Shown: positions 22,900 to 34,749 of the stretch, one piece after another | Position numbering within the stretch: the first letter of the stretch is position 1 | Layout of the letters: each line of letters opens with the position of its first letter | Assembly: GCA_029891345.1 (NCBI GenBank) | Contig: CM056993.1 | Span: 107,065,300 to 107,129,299 of the forward strand | Origin: Dryococelus australis | Lineage: Eukaryota; Arthropoda; Insecta; Phasmatodea; Phasmatidae | Length of the DNA stretch: 64,000 nt | Reading direction: 5' to 3' | Notes under the pieces: model-generated | Told to the model about the DNA's origin: nothing | The model's database searches: none | Seen by the model: the letters and a program-made list of their open reading frames with translations, nothing else | Made by a program: the position numbers and the translations under genes

Positions 22900-23995
22900 A
22901 TTCTCTTTGATAAAGAAAATCGGCTCACGCAAAGTCTGTTTCCTAAAATAAAAATATATTGGAAACGGGTTTTGTAGCCGCCCGGTGAAGCCAAGGAAGA
23001 TCCACACGGCAGGTAGTCAAAGACTTACTCAAAGGATTACGTCCTCACGTCAACTACAAAGGCTTTCCGCTTGTCCGGCACGTGACCAGCAACGCACAGT
23101 AGTTTAAAAGGGCTTTACGGCTTTAAAATAAATTAGTAAACAAATTTTCTTCACGGTCAGCAGAACAAATGTCCCGGAGATACGAATGGCAGTGACGTTT
23201 ACTAGTTTTCTAACATAGCCGAAAATTGCTTTTACAGGTCGATTTAAATTGCAATACAAGCTGACTGAATGTAGCGTTACGAGGAAGTGAGCATTATAGA
23301 GAGAGGTTAAATTCAAGCGACAAAGTTCGTGAGTTGATTTCTTATACAAAATCAAGTGGGAAACCCGCGGAGCACTTTATACCTGAACTGAATATTGTAG
23401 CATTCGCAATCTAGCAAGGGAAGTGGTAGTCGAGCTAGTGAAGGTTTCTATGCAAATAGGCTTTCCTAAACACTTGAAAATCGAGTTTTTAAAATCGTAT
23501 TTTTGCGAAGTATCGGAAACGAAGAGAAATTGTGGTCTACCGGATTTGTCCTGTTAAGTTAGAGATCCTGATAACATAAAACAATGTTCAGAGAAATGCT
23601 CTCGGGCGAAGCCTAAGGTTGTCCACATCGACCGACTGGCACTGTACGAAGGTTCTGATGTTGGAGAGTCTGTTCGGTACGAACAGACTTAAGGAGGGGG
23701 CAGTGTTACGCGCTGTAGCTCGCACCAGCCGCGAACTCCCGTTACGCACGCGTGGACCCGTCTCTGTGTGGGGGGTGATCCACCTCGATCCTCCCCTCCC
23801 CCTAGGCAGACACGCTCGCTGCCTCGCTGCCATTCCCCCTCCCCTTTTGCTGGAGAAGCCGACAAGTGTAGAGGATGCTTAATAATATTCTGGGAATTAG
23901 GACCCTCGGCGCAACGCCGAATTCAGTAAAATTTCTGGACGATGACCTACGGATATATAAATATTGCAGTGGTCCAATGGCCAGTAGTCTTGGTA
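22900..23995. other. No gene seen; old repeat
   Basis: 23340-23530 is related to 43335-43470 (shared GTGGGAAA, CTGAATATT, ATCGGA-ACGAAG blocks). A GC-rich patch at 23600-23880 has short low-complexity frames only. Confidence 0.4.
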
Positions 23996-24398
23996 TAGGC
24001 TGTTCACGGTAAAATGAGCACTTTTGAAAGCCCTGCTTTAGATATACTTGCATACAAGTTGTGTATTCTTCCGCCTTATGTAAAATTAACATCGCCACGG
24101 GCCTCATCACTTTATTCATGCGTCGGTCAAGTGAATCTGTGGAATTATTATAAAAGTAAATATTGTACAAATCTGCTCATTTTTACACTTCGATGCATTA
24201 AAAAAAACGGAAAGCGATAGAAATAATTTAAGTTACCACATGGGGTTACCTAACACTTTTTATTCGATGCTAATATATGTAACTACTTTCCCCTCCATCG
24301 TTACCAACTTTACTGCCCCGTTAAAATATACGCAGGTATGGGCAGTGACTTTTTTCTAAGGTTGAATTCAAAAGTGTTCACTTTATCGTGAACAGCCT
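23996..24398 (-). mobile_element. MITE-A copy 3
   Basis: Left AGGCTGTTCACGGTAAAATG, right TTCACTTTATCGTGAACAGC then CT. It is flanked by TA on both sides (23994-23995, 24399-24400), supporting a 2-bp target duplication. Confidence 0.88.
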
Positions 24399-24399
24399 T

Positions 24400-24862
24400 A
24401 GAAGCCTTTTAGCTGAGTGCGGTAATCGAGCGACGTGATGAGGACGGAAGACGACGGGAGATTGCGAGGCGACGTCGGAACAGGTGTTCGTGATGTGAAT
24501 GGACGAGAGGGCGTGAAACCCGACGAGTGAAGCCTACTTACTGTGTGTGAGTGCGCTCGGAGAACTCTAGAAAGTTGCGGACTGGTGGGACCTGTACTAA
24601 ACTGAGGTGGGACTGAATAACACGTGGTACGAACTTTATTGTAAATATTGGATATGTCAAATATGGACATATAATTTGTAAAATAATTGAATAGATTTTA
24701 ATAGAGTCTATTGAGACTGATTTTTAATTATAGCATTATGTTAATATCTTTGAGGTAATAGCAAAATGTATTGATTGAAGTAATTAATTGTAAACAGTAA
24801 GTGATATCAATTTATTGTGGGATGTTGAATCGAGAGAATTCCGTTCGTAGTTGCTGTAAAGA
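24400..24862 (-). repeat. Family F dispersed repeat, copy 1
   Basis: Reverse-complement counterpart of 62757-63190. Shared blocks include TGAGGTGGGACTGAAT, GAGAGGGCGTGAAACC, CGACGAGTGAAG and GTAAGTGATATCAATTTA. About 460 bp. It may be a solo LTR or part of a larger element; ends and class are not resolved. The open frame on the minus strand (24398-24670) is conserved only as repeat sequence. Confidence 0.65.
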
Positions 24863-24865
24863 AAA

Positions 24866-25102
24866 TTATAATATTTCATTGATTAAAAACAGTGAGAAAA
24901 TATGAGTGTAGGTCGTGCCTAATATTAAATAGTTCTCGTGCAAAATGTTATTAAAATGATTGCGTACGAATGCGGTGCGTTGTCCCTTCCGTGTAATTTT
25001 CTAGACCCGGTAAAACTTTACTTGCACGAGGCGGAGGAGTATCCTGGAAGAAGTTCTTTACAAGGGCTTCAGAAAAGTCGGAAGTGATCGTGAATGGACT
25101 AT
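24866..25102 (+). mobile_element. MITE-C copy 2, 5' truncated
   Basis: Begins at TTATAATATTTCATTGATT next to family F and ends GTGAATGGACTATAG. Contains AAAACAGTGAGAAAA, GAGGCGGAGGAGTATCCTGG and GGGCTTCAGAAAAGTCGG. Confidence 0.72.
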
Positions 25103-25950
25103 AGGCTACCTCCATCTTGAGTCTACGGGTTGACGTGTTGGCAGGGGGTGCGCCGCGCCGGGGTAATTGACAAGTCGCTGGGCACCCTGATCACGTCGCC
25201 GACCGTTCACGGCCTGCCTGAGGACCGTTTTATTCGCGAGCAGGGAGGGTTGCGACCTGCAGGGGGGATGAATTTTGCATGCGGCCCCGGGATCCCCTTT
25301 CGCCCTCTCTTGGGAGGAGCCGCCCCGCTTGATCGGCAGAGGGTAGGAGGCATGTCACGTAACTCCCTTGGAGAATCACGAAAAGTCGACCCCCTCTCTT
25401 TCTCCTTTCCAACCCCTACTGGATATTCCGTGGCTGGGAGAGGGAAGGCGTGTTCAGAGATTTCTGACAAGAGCGCGAGTTCGTTTCGCTGCGTCTCATA
25501 ACTTCCGTGTAGTTAGTATAACTTTTGACTAGAAGTTACGACGCTCGTTTAGGTTTCGATCGACAGCTATCGTCAAGATCAATTGATTGCGTGTATAAAA
25601 CATTTGTGTGGCGTGGTTATGGTGAAATTGTATGAGTTTAATTTTAAAAATTTAGAAAACTTAACACAATGCCGGTCTATACTCGTCAAAAAGCCAAGTC
25701 GAAATACAGAAATCGTATACGGTTGGAAAGAGCATCCCAAAAGAAATCTAGTGATACCCATAAAATCCCATATGATGGAGTGAAGCGGCGACGGGAACGA
25801 AAAATAAACATCAAGGTGTCCGAGCGCGTCAATGTAGACGTATTCACGCAAAGCATACGGTCGTGTCCCCAACACAGCCCGACTCATTTTTTTTTAATTT
25901 CCAAAATAAACTTCTGCAAACTGACTAGTAAAAATAGTTCTAACGAATTA
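25103..25950. other. No confirmed gene
   Basis: 25120-25500 is GC-rich. An open frame at 25669-25968 is very basic after its ATG (TRQKAKSKYRNRIRLERAS) but runs into the SINE and matches no family I recognise. No reliable gene is called. Confidence 0.35.
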
Positions 25951-26222
25951 GGGGACGCGGTGGTGTAGTAGTTAGACTGCTCGCCTCCCACCAAGGCGAG
26001 TAGGGCTCGATTCCCGGCGGGGCAGCCCCTGGATTCCGGTACATGGGAAACGTGCCGGACGATGCCTTTGGTCGGCGGGTCTTCTCTGGGATCTCCCGTT
26101 GCCCCCGCCCTTGCATTCCGGCGCTGCTCCATAGCCTACTCAGCTCGTTTCACCTCCATCGGCTCTCAAGACCTCGATGTTAAGAGCCGCCCAAACCTCT
26201 TCATTCACTTCACTCACTCATT
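25951..26222 (+). mobile_element. tRNA-derived SINE copy 1
   Basis: The head has an A-box-like GTGTAGTAGTTAGACTGC and a B box GGGCTCGATTCCC. The conserved body follows: GTGCCGGACGATGCC, TCTCTGGGATCTCCC, GCATTCCGGCGCTGCTCC and GGCTCTCAAGACCTCG...TTAAGAGCCG. The tail is a CACT-rich run. The body is shared with the five copies listed elsewhere. Confidence 0.87.
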
Positions 26223-26229
26223 TTATCGT

Positions 26230-27490
26230 TTTATTTCTCTTGAAGTTTATTTTACAATGATATTTTGATTCTAAAACAAAAAGTCTTACAATTCTCCGAA
26301 ATAACTGACGTTTGATAGTGATTTCTGTCCAAATTAACGCTCGTTTGCTAAGGGGGAAACCCATTGCCATATACGAAAATTCACATACGTAACATTAAAC
26401 ATGTGACCACCCTTGTCAGAACAGAGGAACTGCTTTTGAAGAAGTCACTGATAGGCCTTTGTAGACGAATCGTTGGAAACAGTTGTCGAGCTGACTCCAT
26501 TTTTTTAAAAGAACAATGAACGAATCGTTTGAGGTATTTCACACCAGTGTAAGACGTGATGTGTGAAGAGATCGAAAACTCGCAAGAACGAAACCACAAA
26601 TTGCCTCGTATTTCAGTAGCCGCAGCACCGCATAGTGGCGCCAAGGGCAGGTAGCGACAATGCAGTGGCGAGCATCCGAACTACTTGCGCTTCTGACTGG
26701 GCTGGCTGATGGCGTAAAGATAACACTCGTTCACATGAAAGCTCTGTGAGGAAGTTCTGTCTGAAAATTGTGAAAACATGAAAAACCGGAATCACCATAG
26801 AAAAATACAATCTCTGGTGAAAATTTTAAAATGATTACCACTTAAAATAATTTCCTCGAAAAATGTTTTATCCCGATAGATTACCTCACTACTGTTTCAA
26901 ACACTTGCCTTATTCCATACAAAACAATTTTCTATAGGCATACACATTCTCAGATGAAATTCAGTATAAATGTCGAGAAATGAATAAGTTCACCTCATTT
27001 TTGTATAAATATTGGAGTGTCTGTACACATAATCTAGTCGCTTCCTTTTTTTTTTTAATTCTATTTATGTTTCATTTCCGTATTTCTCAACATTTTATGG
27101 CACAAGTCATAAATAATGCCAATTTGTTCATTCTAACAGAACATCCACGTCACACACATACATTATATAGATCTTGTTAAGGATGACCCTGTACAGGATG
27201 TTGTTCTAGTGTTCTGCGCTACCTGTATGCACCTGTATGCAATAACACGGTAATAATTAATTTTATAGTGCTTTCCAGTTTCAAGACCCGGTACAAAACC
27301 GCCTTATTACTAAATGGAGATTCTTCCAAAAAAAAATAGGCGTAGCTTTGTCGGGGACACTGCCGTGCGTTTCACGTGAAGTGAATACGTCTACATAAGG
27401 GGATAATATTTTTCTTGGAATGGCACAACGAGTAAATAGGAAATGCGGTTTCCAGGATTATTTAGGGGAGGGGGCTGAGAATCTAAGAAT
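26230..27490. other. No gene seen
   Basis: AT-rich sequence with short frames only. Nothing recognised. Confidence 0.4.
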
Positions 27491-27492
27491 AC

Positions 27493-27985
27493 GCCACCAT
27501 ATTGAACCCGTTATCTTGATTCCAAATGCCATCTTGTTTCCGGCCGCCATATTGTTTCCAGCCACAATCTTATTTCTGTCCACCATCTTGTTTTCATCAG
27601 CCATTTTGTTTCCATCGGCCATCTTGTTTACGATCGCCATTTTGTTTCTATACTTCCTGCTATATCATTCCATCTTGTATTTTCATGTTCTAACATTGTG
27701 CTTTTTTCATGCTCTCTCATTCCATCTAGGCTGTCCGCCATTCCATCTTGTTTCTTCATGTTCTGTCATTCCATATTGTCTCTCTCTCATTCCATTTTGT
27801 CTCTTTCTTTTCTTCCCGAGTTCTCTCTCTTGTCGACTTCTTTGCCTGCCGTCTACGTAATAGTTCCCTCGCTGCCAGCTACAGGCGCTGGTGTGGTTCT
27901 ACCATCTTGTTTGAAGTACCGCCATCTTGTTTGCAGTAGTTCCTTCACCGTCTGCTAGTAGGCACTGGTGTGTCTCCGCCATCTT
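27493..27985. repeat. 18-bp CCATCTTGTTT tandem array
   Basis: About eight consecutive 18-bp units (27520-27650) on the pattern ATCTTGTTTCCGGCCGCC. Looser copies of CCATCTTGTTT follow out to 27985. The reverse complement AACAAGATGGC contains an AAGATGGC core like YY1/Pho sites. The 18-bp period keeps frames open on both strands (hexapeptides AILFPA on plus and NKMADG on minus), so open frames here are repeat-driven. Confidence 0.85.
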
Positions 27986-28068
27986 GTTTACAGTAGTTTA
28001 AGTCGTCAAGAGACAATCAGAAGCACTGTTATTTATTCATTTGCAGAACTCAAGAAATCTTGTGGAAA

Positions 28069-28117
28069 AATGCAGGATCAAACTGCCGGACCCTAGGCAA
28101 CTGAGCTATCAGGGCTT
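28069..28117 (-). repeat. tRNA-like fragment
   Basis: Read on the minus strand it has TAGCTCAGTTGCC (A box) and GCAGTTTGATCCTGC (B box) at tRNA spacing but no intact cloverleaf. Probably an old SINE head or tRNA pseudogene. Confidence 0.5.
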
Positions 28118-28690
28118 GTGTTGTAACAAGGGTTTAAATTAAGTATACATGTGATTACATGTTTATGGGGAAAACATGACAAAAATTTTTAAAAGTTTAT
28201 ATATTAAGATTTTTATATATTTAATATATATATACTTAAAAGAAACCCTGCATCCCCTATTGCGTAAATAAAAAGATTAAGTATATGTACTCATAAAAAT
28301 ACGAAAAATATATTTAACAATAACATATATATTAAAAAATTACAAAAGGCATTAAAGTTATGGATTTGGTATTTTTAATTCATTTTTAATCAATTTTATT
28401 TAATTTGTAAATTTTGCAGATATGAATGTACAAGCGACCTGTCTACGAACTCGTATTCTCAAGGGTAAATGAATTTTGTCAGAAAAATCGATTGGGTGAA
28501 GTGTAATTATCAAACATAATAGTAATGTTTTTAAACAGTGTTTTCATTTAACGTCTAAAATTTGCAGACATAAGTGTATCGAGCGATGTGTCTACGGACT
28601 CGTATTTTCAAGTAGAATTCTAACATGGGTTCACAACAGCTAAATACGCAATAGCATAATGTTATAAAATAAAAGTTATGTACTTTTATA

Positions 28691-31498
28691 TGAGCGGGTA
28701 ATTGTTAAAGGGGATCTAAGTCACTTTTAGATAGTTCTGAGAAAAACCTAAAAAACTGTATAGTTTGTATAATTTATACGATGGAGCAATGGGAATGCTA
28801 GATTATATTTAGTATGCGTAGACTAACATTCATGTGAATTTTAATCTAATTGCATGAAACAGTTTGTTTAAAAAATTTATATTGTTGACTTAGGTTCCTT
28901 TTAACACTCAACAAACTTTAAAAAAAAAATTTCGTTTGAAATAATGTAAAGTTTCAGCAAATACTGGACAATAGTTTCTAACAATGTATTAAAAAATACA
29001 TGTTCTGTTGTTCTGTATAAGAACAAATTTACAATGGTGAAATTACGTGGACAGTAAAGAAAACCCTTTTTGTTGAATGAAATGAGTAAATAAAATGTTA
29101 TTCGACATCGTCGTGAGAAACATCATCGGTTATGGGTCACTGGATGATTTCATTCCAGAATTCTATGTGTTAATCTGAAATATATGGCATTACCTTCTTC
29201 AGATGTGATTTTATTCCTTTTGATAGGCAATTTCCCTTGAGGATAATTTTTTTTACATAGTTACCCAACATTATCAGTTTTTTTAAGAACGAAGGTATGT
29301 AACGTTTCAAAACAACCTGACCTGATGTATTCACTTGATTGTATGGTACCATTTCTGGCCTCAGAGTGCACAAAATAATGAAATTTTGATATGCAATAAT
29401 GTACTCTCTCATTTCTTTGAAGGCGGCTGGTTTCAATAGAAACTGAGTTTTTTTATAGGGTGCAGGCCACCAAGTATAATTAGCAGTGATCATGTCCGTC
29501 TCGACAAAAATAACAGTTCCTGGAGTTTTTTGAGCATTTGCTATAAGTTCACATAGCCTCCATGGTGTATAGATTGGATCGCATTTCTTTATCGGACGTT
29601 TTATAATGCTGCATTTCCGGTCACGTGGGTTATATGAGTGACCACGCAGAGGAAAATACTGTTTTATAGTTTTGAACTTGCACGTATCTGTTAAAGCAAT
29701 ACAAACTCTAGACAAAGTATGGTTCTCATTTTGTCCTGGACAGTTATCCGAAAAAAAGATGCAACTCATCTACAGTTTCTGGGAAAAAGTTTTTGACATA
29801 GTGCATCAGAGATGATGCTACTTCATCAGGATCTTTGTGTGCTTCATCTTCGTGGTAAACGTAGTAGTGGCCGACATCTGTTCTGGTGTTGGCAACACAA
29901 AATACATTTACTGGTAGTTGCCGCTAATAGAATATGTCCTGGACAGATATCTTAGGAAGACTGGCATTCTGCATGTAATCAAACACTATTCCTATGATGT
30001 TTTCATTTTCCTTAGTTCGTGTTGTTGTTTCATTAAGAGCATTTGCGAATTTTTTTTTCTCTCCTCAGAAGTACCAATAGCTCAACCGAAGCGATTCGTT
30101 TCACAGTATCGTTCAAATATGGACTACGTATACGCAATTTTTTCTTCACAAAAACTACAAGTGTCTATTTGTGGTCTTCCGAACGTAAGATGAAAATTTT
30201 CATTAAAGTATTTATTATAAAACTCGTACTTGGTATTCCGCTTTATATAATTCATTCATTTTTCTAACATACAGCTCTGATAACAAATAACTAATATGTA
30301 TTTGAGTAGATGCGTAGTGTGCTTTCTTGACAGTAAGCTTATATGCTCATGTATGTTCAAAAATTCATTCGGGCCTATTTTGTTTGCACAAGGATGTCTG
30401 CCAAGCTTAACACGAGGCGATTTTCCTTCTAAAAGTAACTCCCGGACACGTTTGATTCGCTTGCCACTCACATCATACAGGCTGAAAAAGGCCTCCTGAC
30501 AAATTTCTACCTCGGTTTCACGAAGAAGTACATACATTGTAGTTAAACGATTTCGCCTTCAAAGCAGCATCATCTTTTCTAGGCCGGTGTTTTGAAACAA
30601 TCTTCACCTTTATCATCCGTTGTAAATGTAGACCTTGTTCGTCTTTCGAGTGCAACTCTTCGTATAGAGAATCATGTATAACAGTTTTGTCTACGTCGTC
30701 AAATTTTTCAAAGCACTTGTTCTTGCACCTGTAACAAATAATAATAGTTTTTTTAGGCCTATGCCATTAATAACAATAATACTTTCAATTAGGCCTGAAA
30801 GGTTGGTCAAAGTTAGTAAGATAGGGAGGTTCAAAGTAACTCATAACACTAGTGCTTAATGCACAGGTTTAACCAATATACAAAACCTAATAAAATATTG
30901 CTGTGCTTAATAATATAACATTTTTATTATCTTAAAAATAATAATGCAGTACATATTTACCTGCATGGTGAACGAGTTGAACTAGTTGATTGCTGTTTTC
31001 CTTCGTATCCTATGCATTCTTTGCCTTCTAAATTCAATTTCTTAGTTAAAATGCGGTTTTACATTGCCGGATTTTGTCGTCCTCTTTCTTGGTTTTACTA
31101 GACTATCATTTATACAACTACTTTCAGAACATTCACTCATTGTACTTACTTCAATGTACGTGTTACTTATAAACACTAACCAGCATCACAACAGCTACAT
31201 AACCTGTACTTCTTGTTCAGTGACAAAAATAGCTCGTAGCAGTGCTGCCACTAGTTGAGAGTTAAAAAGTCCCGGAGTCACTGCCATTTGTTGAGTGTTA
31301 AAAGGTATCTAAGTTATTGACTTAGGTCCCTTATGACTCTCATTACGAAAATTCAGTAGCTGGAAAACATGCTTAAAATGCCTGCATTAGATACCTTTTA
31401 AAACTCAAAGGTGTATGGACCCTTAGAAATATCATATCTGCATTAAATTCATTTTGTAAAAAAAGTGACTTAGGTCTGTTTTAACAATCACCCATTCA
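28691..31498 (-). mobile_element. DNA element carrying DUF7869-like gene
   Basis: 2808 bp. The left end is TGAGCGGGTAATTGTTAAA and the right end, reversed, is TGAATGGGTGATTGTTAAA. It is flanked by TTTATA at 28685-28690 and 31499-31504, a 6-bp duplication (AT-rich, so some caution). Subterminal inverted copies of GACTTAGGT and CCTTTTAACACTCAA lie at about 28884-28915 and 31279-31400. The surrounding palindrome arms align across the insertion, which independently confirms its limits. It contains one gene on the minus strand and appears self-contained, so that gene is the obvious transposase candidate. Confidence 0.75.
29170..31140 (-). pseudogene. DUF7869-like protein, candidate transposase
   Basis: Member of a large insect family marked by SDNCxGQN, from memory DUF7869-type; no function is established to my knowledge. 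ATG at 31140-31138 begins MSECSESSC, followed by a basic stretch and LEGKECIGYEGK. An intron (30729-30960, GTAAAT...TTACAG) joins SPCR to CKNKCFEKFDD in frame. Then come EICQEAFFSLYDVSGKRI (about 30500), a TCSFCEEK motif (about 30160), LPVNVFCVANTRTDVG (about 29900), SDNCPGQNENH (about 29745), RGHSYNPRDR and a WWPAPYKK tail motif, with a stop at 29172. Defects are a one-base frameshift just before SDN, an in-frame TAG near 29925, and frame changes near 30530 and 31060. FDYMQ, SDN and RDR supply acidic residues that could form a DDE/D-type triad (inference). Confidence 0.78.
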
Positions 31499-34029
31499 TT
31501 TATATATATATATATATAACTTTTACAAACAAGTTTATCGAGTGACATGCCAACAGATTCGTATATTTTAAACAGATAAGAATATGTCATCAGAATATAT
31601 GATTACGTGACTATTACCAGCTCCATATTGGATTTTATAAGCACATAAATGTGTTAGTAAATATTCCAAGTGTTTATATCTTCCGGCTTGTGTTTTCAAG
31701 TCTAATGCTAAAATGACATTATGGACTTAGATTTTTCGCACTTTCTGGTCGCCGTATTGAAATTAGTGGGCGTATGAGCGATTTTTTTTTCATTTTTAAA
31801 TTAAATACTTAATCAGTATGAGCCCCAAGTACAATGAAGTGGTTGTCTTATCACAAGTCATATTTTAAGTGCAGCATGCCTATACATGATCCCTATGAAC
31901 TTATAAGCACAGTTGATCATTATTTCCGATCTATTTAAGTTATAGACACCAATTTCAGACTGTGGGTACCGCTCGTAGCACTGATCAATGTGATATGGCT
32001 CATTATGCCTTAAACCTTTTCATAGGCATAGTTAGTCATAATTTCCGAACTGTTGAAGCTATAACTACAAAATTCATATCATGGGCATCACCCCCAATGA
32101 TGAAACGACCGCAAGGGAAATTATGCCCTAAGCTCTCTTGAAAGCATAGTTGTCTTTCATTACTGCTTTATAAGATAGAGCCGCAAAATTCGAATCATAG
32201 GCATCAACCCCAATAACGAAAAATATCGCAGGGTTAAGTTCCCTTTAAGCCCTCTTATAAGTAAGTTAGTCATAATTTCCAAATTATTTAAGATATGGTA
32301 GCAAAATTAATATTATAGGCATAACCCCAAACGACGAAGAGGACTGTACAGTCAATTAAGCCTTAAGCCCTCTTATAAGTATACTCGGCTGCCATTTCTC
32401 ATCTACAGAAGATATAGTCATTACATTTATAACATACACATCTCCCCTGATGTCAATCAGGGTGATAGGGGCAAGTACGCCCTAAGCCCTCTTATGAGCA
32501 TAGTTGACAACTATTTTTCAACTACGGAAGACATAGTAATCAAATTTGATTTCTATATCTTCAGAAGATGGGAAATGGTTGTCAACTATGCTTATAAGAG
32601 GACTGAGGGAATAGTTGGCCCTATCACCCTGATTAACATCGCGGGAAATATCTGTTATAAATTTGGTTACTATAGATTTGGTGAATGTGAAATGACTTAA
32701 GGCTTATTGTTCCCTGCAGCTCTTTTCGTTATTGGGGATTATGCTTATGCTCTGAATATTACTGCCGTTTCTTCAATAGTTAGAAAATTATGCTTTACTT
32801 GCTTATAATACGGCTTAAGGGGTACTTGACCCTGTGATCCTTTTCGTCATTGGGGGTGATTTCTATGATTCTAATTTGGTGGCTGTATCTGAAAAAGTAC
32901 TGAAATGACAGCCCACTATGATTATAAGAGGGCTTAAAGCATAATTGCCCTACCATATTGATTGATATCAGAGGCGGTGCATATGATATTAGTTTGGTGA
33001 CTATAGCTTCATTGGATAGTAAATAATGACTAACTATGCTTATAAGAGGGCTTAAAGCGTAATTGACCCGACCACCCTCATCAACATCGGGGGCGATGCA
33101 TATGATTGGAATTTCCTAGCTATAGCTTCAACAGCTCAGAAATTATGATTAAATATGGATATAAAATGGCTTAAGGCATAATGAGCCATGCCATATTGAT
33201 CAGTTCTACAAGCAGTACCTGCAGTCCGAGTTTGGTGACTATAACTTAAAACGGTTCGGAAATGATAGCCAACTATGTTTATAAGTTCGTCTAGGTCAGA
33301 AATAGGCATACTGCACTTAAAACATGACCTGTGGTAAAGCAACATTTTATCTGTACTCGAGACTCAGACTGGTTACATTATTAATTTAAAAATTTTAAAA
33401 ATCATTCCTATGCCTACTAAATTCAATATGGCATCCAAAAACATGCGAATATTCAAAATTCATAATTCTCCTTTAGCATTCGACTTGATTACACAAGTCC
33501 GAAAATATATAACACATGGTATATTTACTAATACATTTATATACTTATAAAATCCAGTATGGCGCTGGTGAAAGTTATATTATTATATTTTCTGATGGCA
33601 TATTCTTATCTGTCTAAAAATACGATTCTGTGGACACATCACTCAATACACTTGTATGTAAAAGTTAAATAAAATTAAATATATTACTTTATTTTATAAA
33701 ATTGTGTTTTGCTGCTGTGATCCCAAAATTGAATTCTTCTTGAAAATATGAATTCATAGACTCATCGCTCGTTACTCTTATGTCTATAAAGTTTAGAAGT
33801 AAAATAAAACCATTTATTATATACATAACTGTTAATTATAAAATTATTCTTTACCTTATCGATTTTTGTAACATAATTCAATTATTCTTGGAAATAGGAG
33901 TTCGTAGACATGGCGCTTGAAACTTTTATATCTGTAAATTTTACAAGTTAGCTAAAATTTATTTAAAAAATTAATTAAAATTCCAAATCCATAACGTTAA
34001 TGTCTTTTGTAAATCTATACTAATAAATA

Positions 34030-34300
34030 TAATTGAAGTGCCTGTCTATTATATAAAATTGATACCAATATCTAAGCATAATATGCTATGCAAACGATGT
34101 TGAAGCATAAATAACTGTTTATAAAGTTTTTGTCTGCCTTTCTGGATGTTTGTCCAGAATAGACTCCGAAACTGCTGAAACGATTTCGATAAAACTTCCA
34201 GAGATCATAGAGTATATTTATATTATAACTTGCTCTTTATTTCATTTCGATATCTCAAATGGTTATTAAGTACATTCATTTCTTTCATATAATTTTCTTT
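34030..34300. repeat. Unclassified dispersed-type repeat
   Basis: Contains CTGAAACGATTTCGATAAAAC after AAGTTTTTGTCTGCC. I associate this arrangement (GTTTGTxTG then CGATTTxxAT) with widespread insect repeats of uncertain class, some Helitron-like. No clear ends. Confidence 0.25.
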
Positions 34301-34494
34301 ATGTTTCATATTTTATTTTTTTTGCAAAATGATTATGATCAAAAAGCATTGTTGTAACAACAATATTTAAAAAAAATTGATATAATAGGCCTACACATCG
34401 TAGAAAAAATACAATACGGTGGATCCAAATGGCGGTGAATCCCTATATCCTCAACACCCAGTCCTTGTTCTGGGAACCACATTTTATATCTACT

Positions 34495-34745
34495 GCTGTG
34501 GTGACTGAGCGGTTAGCCTGCTTGCCTCCCACCAAGGCGAATCGGGTTCTATCCTCAGCCGTATTACCCCCGGATTTTCGCATGTGGGACTCGTGCCGGA
34601 CGATCAGTTTGTCGGCGGGTTTTACACGGGTATCTCCCGTTTCCCCCGCCCCATCATTTCGGCGCTGCTCTATATTCACGTCAATCACCTTCAACGGCTC
34701 TCAAGATATCCGTGTTAAGAGCGGCCCATATTTCTACACTCTTCT
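34495..34745 (+). mobile_element. tRNA-derived SINE copy 2
   Basis: Head GTGACTGAGCGGTTAGCCTG, B box GGGTTCTATCC, and the body landmarks CGTGCCGGACGATCA, GGGTATCTCCCG, TTTCGGCGCTGCTC and CGGCTCTCAAGATATC. Confidence 0.85.
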
Positions 34746-34749
34746 AATG

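Larger units (their letters stand above)
28335..34019. repeat. Giant interrupted palindrome (foldback)
   Basis: The left arm (28335-28690 plus 31499-32544, about 1.4 kb) and the right arm (32545-34019, about 1.5 kb) are reverse complements. The centre is CAAATTTG at 32541-32548. The inner arms consist of ~120-bp tandem modules with AAGCCCTCTTATAAGTA and CATAATTTCCGAA motifs. The outer arms have ~140-bp modules with GTCTACGAACTCGTATT and ATAAGTGTATCGAG motifs. Matching outer landmarks are ATTAAAGTTATGGATTTGG and its complement near 33997. The left arm is interrupted by a 2.8-kb element. No open frame in the arms is credible. It could be a foldback transposon or a head-to-head duplication. Confidence 0.87.

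Noticed and set aside
27420..27860. 146-residue open frame with AILFPA repeats
   Set aside because: Produced by the 18-bp array, which leaves both strands open.
32494..32700. 68-residue open frame near the palindrome centre
   Set aside because: Lies in repeat modules that occur several times in both orientations with broken frames.
34030..34300. Firm Helitron call
   Set aside because: Only a loose resemblance; no TC start, 3' hairpin or CTRR end could be identified.
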